Position numbers and translations under genes: made by a program. Under the pieces are notes generated by a model. It did no database searches and was not told where the DNA came from. It saw nothing but the letters and a program-made list of their open reading frames with translations. A DNA stretch of 64,000 bases from Marixanthomonas spongiae (GTDB lineage Bacteria > Bacteroidota > Bacteroidia > Flavobacteriales > Flavobacteriaceae): the NCBI RefSeq assembly GCF_003095375.1, contig NZ_QEHR01000005.1, positions 124,001 to 188,000 of the forward strand, written 5' to 3'. Positions 63,651 to 64,000 of this stretch are shown here, piece after piece (the stretch's first letter is position 1; each line of letters begins with the position of its first letter).

Positions 63651-64000
63651 TTACTCTTTCATAGCAATATCACTGTCCATTTTAGCGACGTACGAATAAA
63701 ATTCTTGCATTTTGGCCATTGCTTTTTCTTGACCACCTGTAAGTTTGCTCAACTCTCCCATCCACTTTACGTCCTCTTCGGTCATTTTATAATTCAGGGT
63801 TTCAATGCCTTTTTCCATTGGGAAAATAACGAGCATATCATACTCGCCCGAAGCTAAATCGTACGAAGTAGGTGCAGCTCCACCAGAATTTTGGCCCGCT
63901 TTCATAAAATAATCGTTAATAATGCTCTTTGCCTTGTCTTTCATCATGGGTTTAAACTTCACATACGCAATGCGTACCCATTCAGGGTTCTCGTGTTTCT
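63651..64000 (-). CDS. protein of unknown function, partial (runs off right edge)
   Basis: The 116 C-terminal residues are visible; the frame is open to the edge (KHENPEWVRIAYVKFKPMMK before the GTG at 63962, which need not be the start). Blocks EYDMLVIFPMEKGIETLNYK and WMGELSKLTGGQEKAMAKMQ give an alpha+beta impression, similar in feel to small secreted proteins of Bacteroidota, but I cannot name a family. The terminator at 63591 follows. Confidence 0.7.
   Translation of the reverse strand, partial: KHENPEWVRIAYVKFKPMMKDKAKSIINDYFMKAGQNSGGAAPTSYDLASGEYDMLVIFPMEKGIETLNYKMTEEDVKWMGELSKLTGGQEKAMAKMQEFYSYVAKMDSDIAMKE

Overview
The window looks like chromosomal DNA of a member of the Flavobacteriaceae (Bacteroidota), probably marine or environmental. 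Supporting signs are a T9SS C-terminal sorting domain protein, promoter-like TAnnTTTG boxes, weak or absent Shine-Dalgarno sequences, malate:quinone oxidoreductase, methylmalonyl-CoA mutase small subunit, DUF4168, DIP1984 and pirin/YceI/DoxX genes, and REP-like palindromes with a TCGA...TCGA core. The species cannot be named from the sequence alone.

Layout. 1-2141 (-): udk, a divIC/ftsB-type gene and mutA (cut by the left edge), translationally coupled. 2294-3924 (-): a PQQ sugar dehydrogenase lipoprotein and a cytochrome c lipoprotein, probably one redox unit. 4161-4382: a degraded TPR pseudogene. 4402-14033 (-): two giant adjacent genes (1416 and 1789 residues) that I cannot assign to a family, with a PAS-LuxR regulator behind them (14217-14909). 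15049-15816: yebC. 15982-19475 (+): biotin carrier, biotin carboxylase and carboxyltransferase, probably a propionyl-CoA carboxylase feeding the mutase at the left edge. 19632-20045: DUF4168 protein. 20220-20467: a tRNA-Pro remnant, an intact tRNA-Pro(GGG) and a repeated copy of its 3' end, followed by about 700 bases of gene debris; this looks like an old integration site. 21188-32216 (+): oxidoreductase, Dps, catalase, a complete urease operon (ureABCEFGD), MarC, a nickel transporter and an MscS channel.

32440-33057: TRIC-type channel. 33165-40379 (-): ilvEDBNCA, the isoleucine/valine operon. Its leader (40404-40848) holds three successive Ile-rich leader peptides, each followed by its own intrinsic terminator and an alternative antiterminator pairing: a triple tandem ribosome-mediated attenuator. 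This is the best-supported unusual system in the window. 40976-49345: a T9SS-secreted protein, then an HxlR regulator divergent from a DsbA-like protein, with SnoaL-like, YceI, MFS, cytosine deaminase-like, alcohol dehydrogenase and FMN reductase genes.

49733-59747 (-): CPA2 antiporter, DIP1984, a lipoprotein with three MliC-like repeats, VOC, DUF981, two pirins flanking a TMEM175 relic, GNAT, a second YceI, DoxX and a PepSY-like protein; mostly stress and envelope genes. 60318-63537: malate:quinone oxidoreductase and a membrane-anchored FMN glutamate-synthase-like protein. The right edge cuts a putative gene of unknown function.
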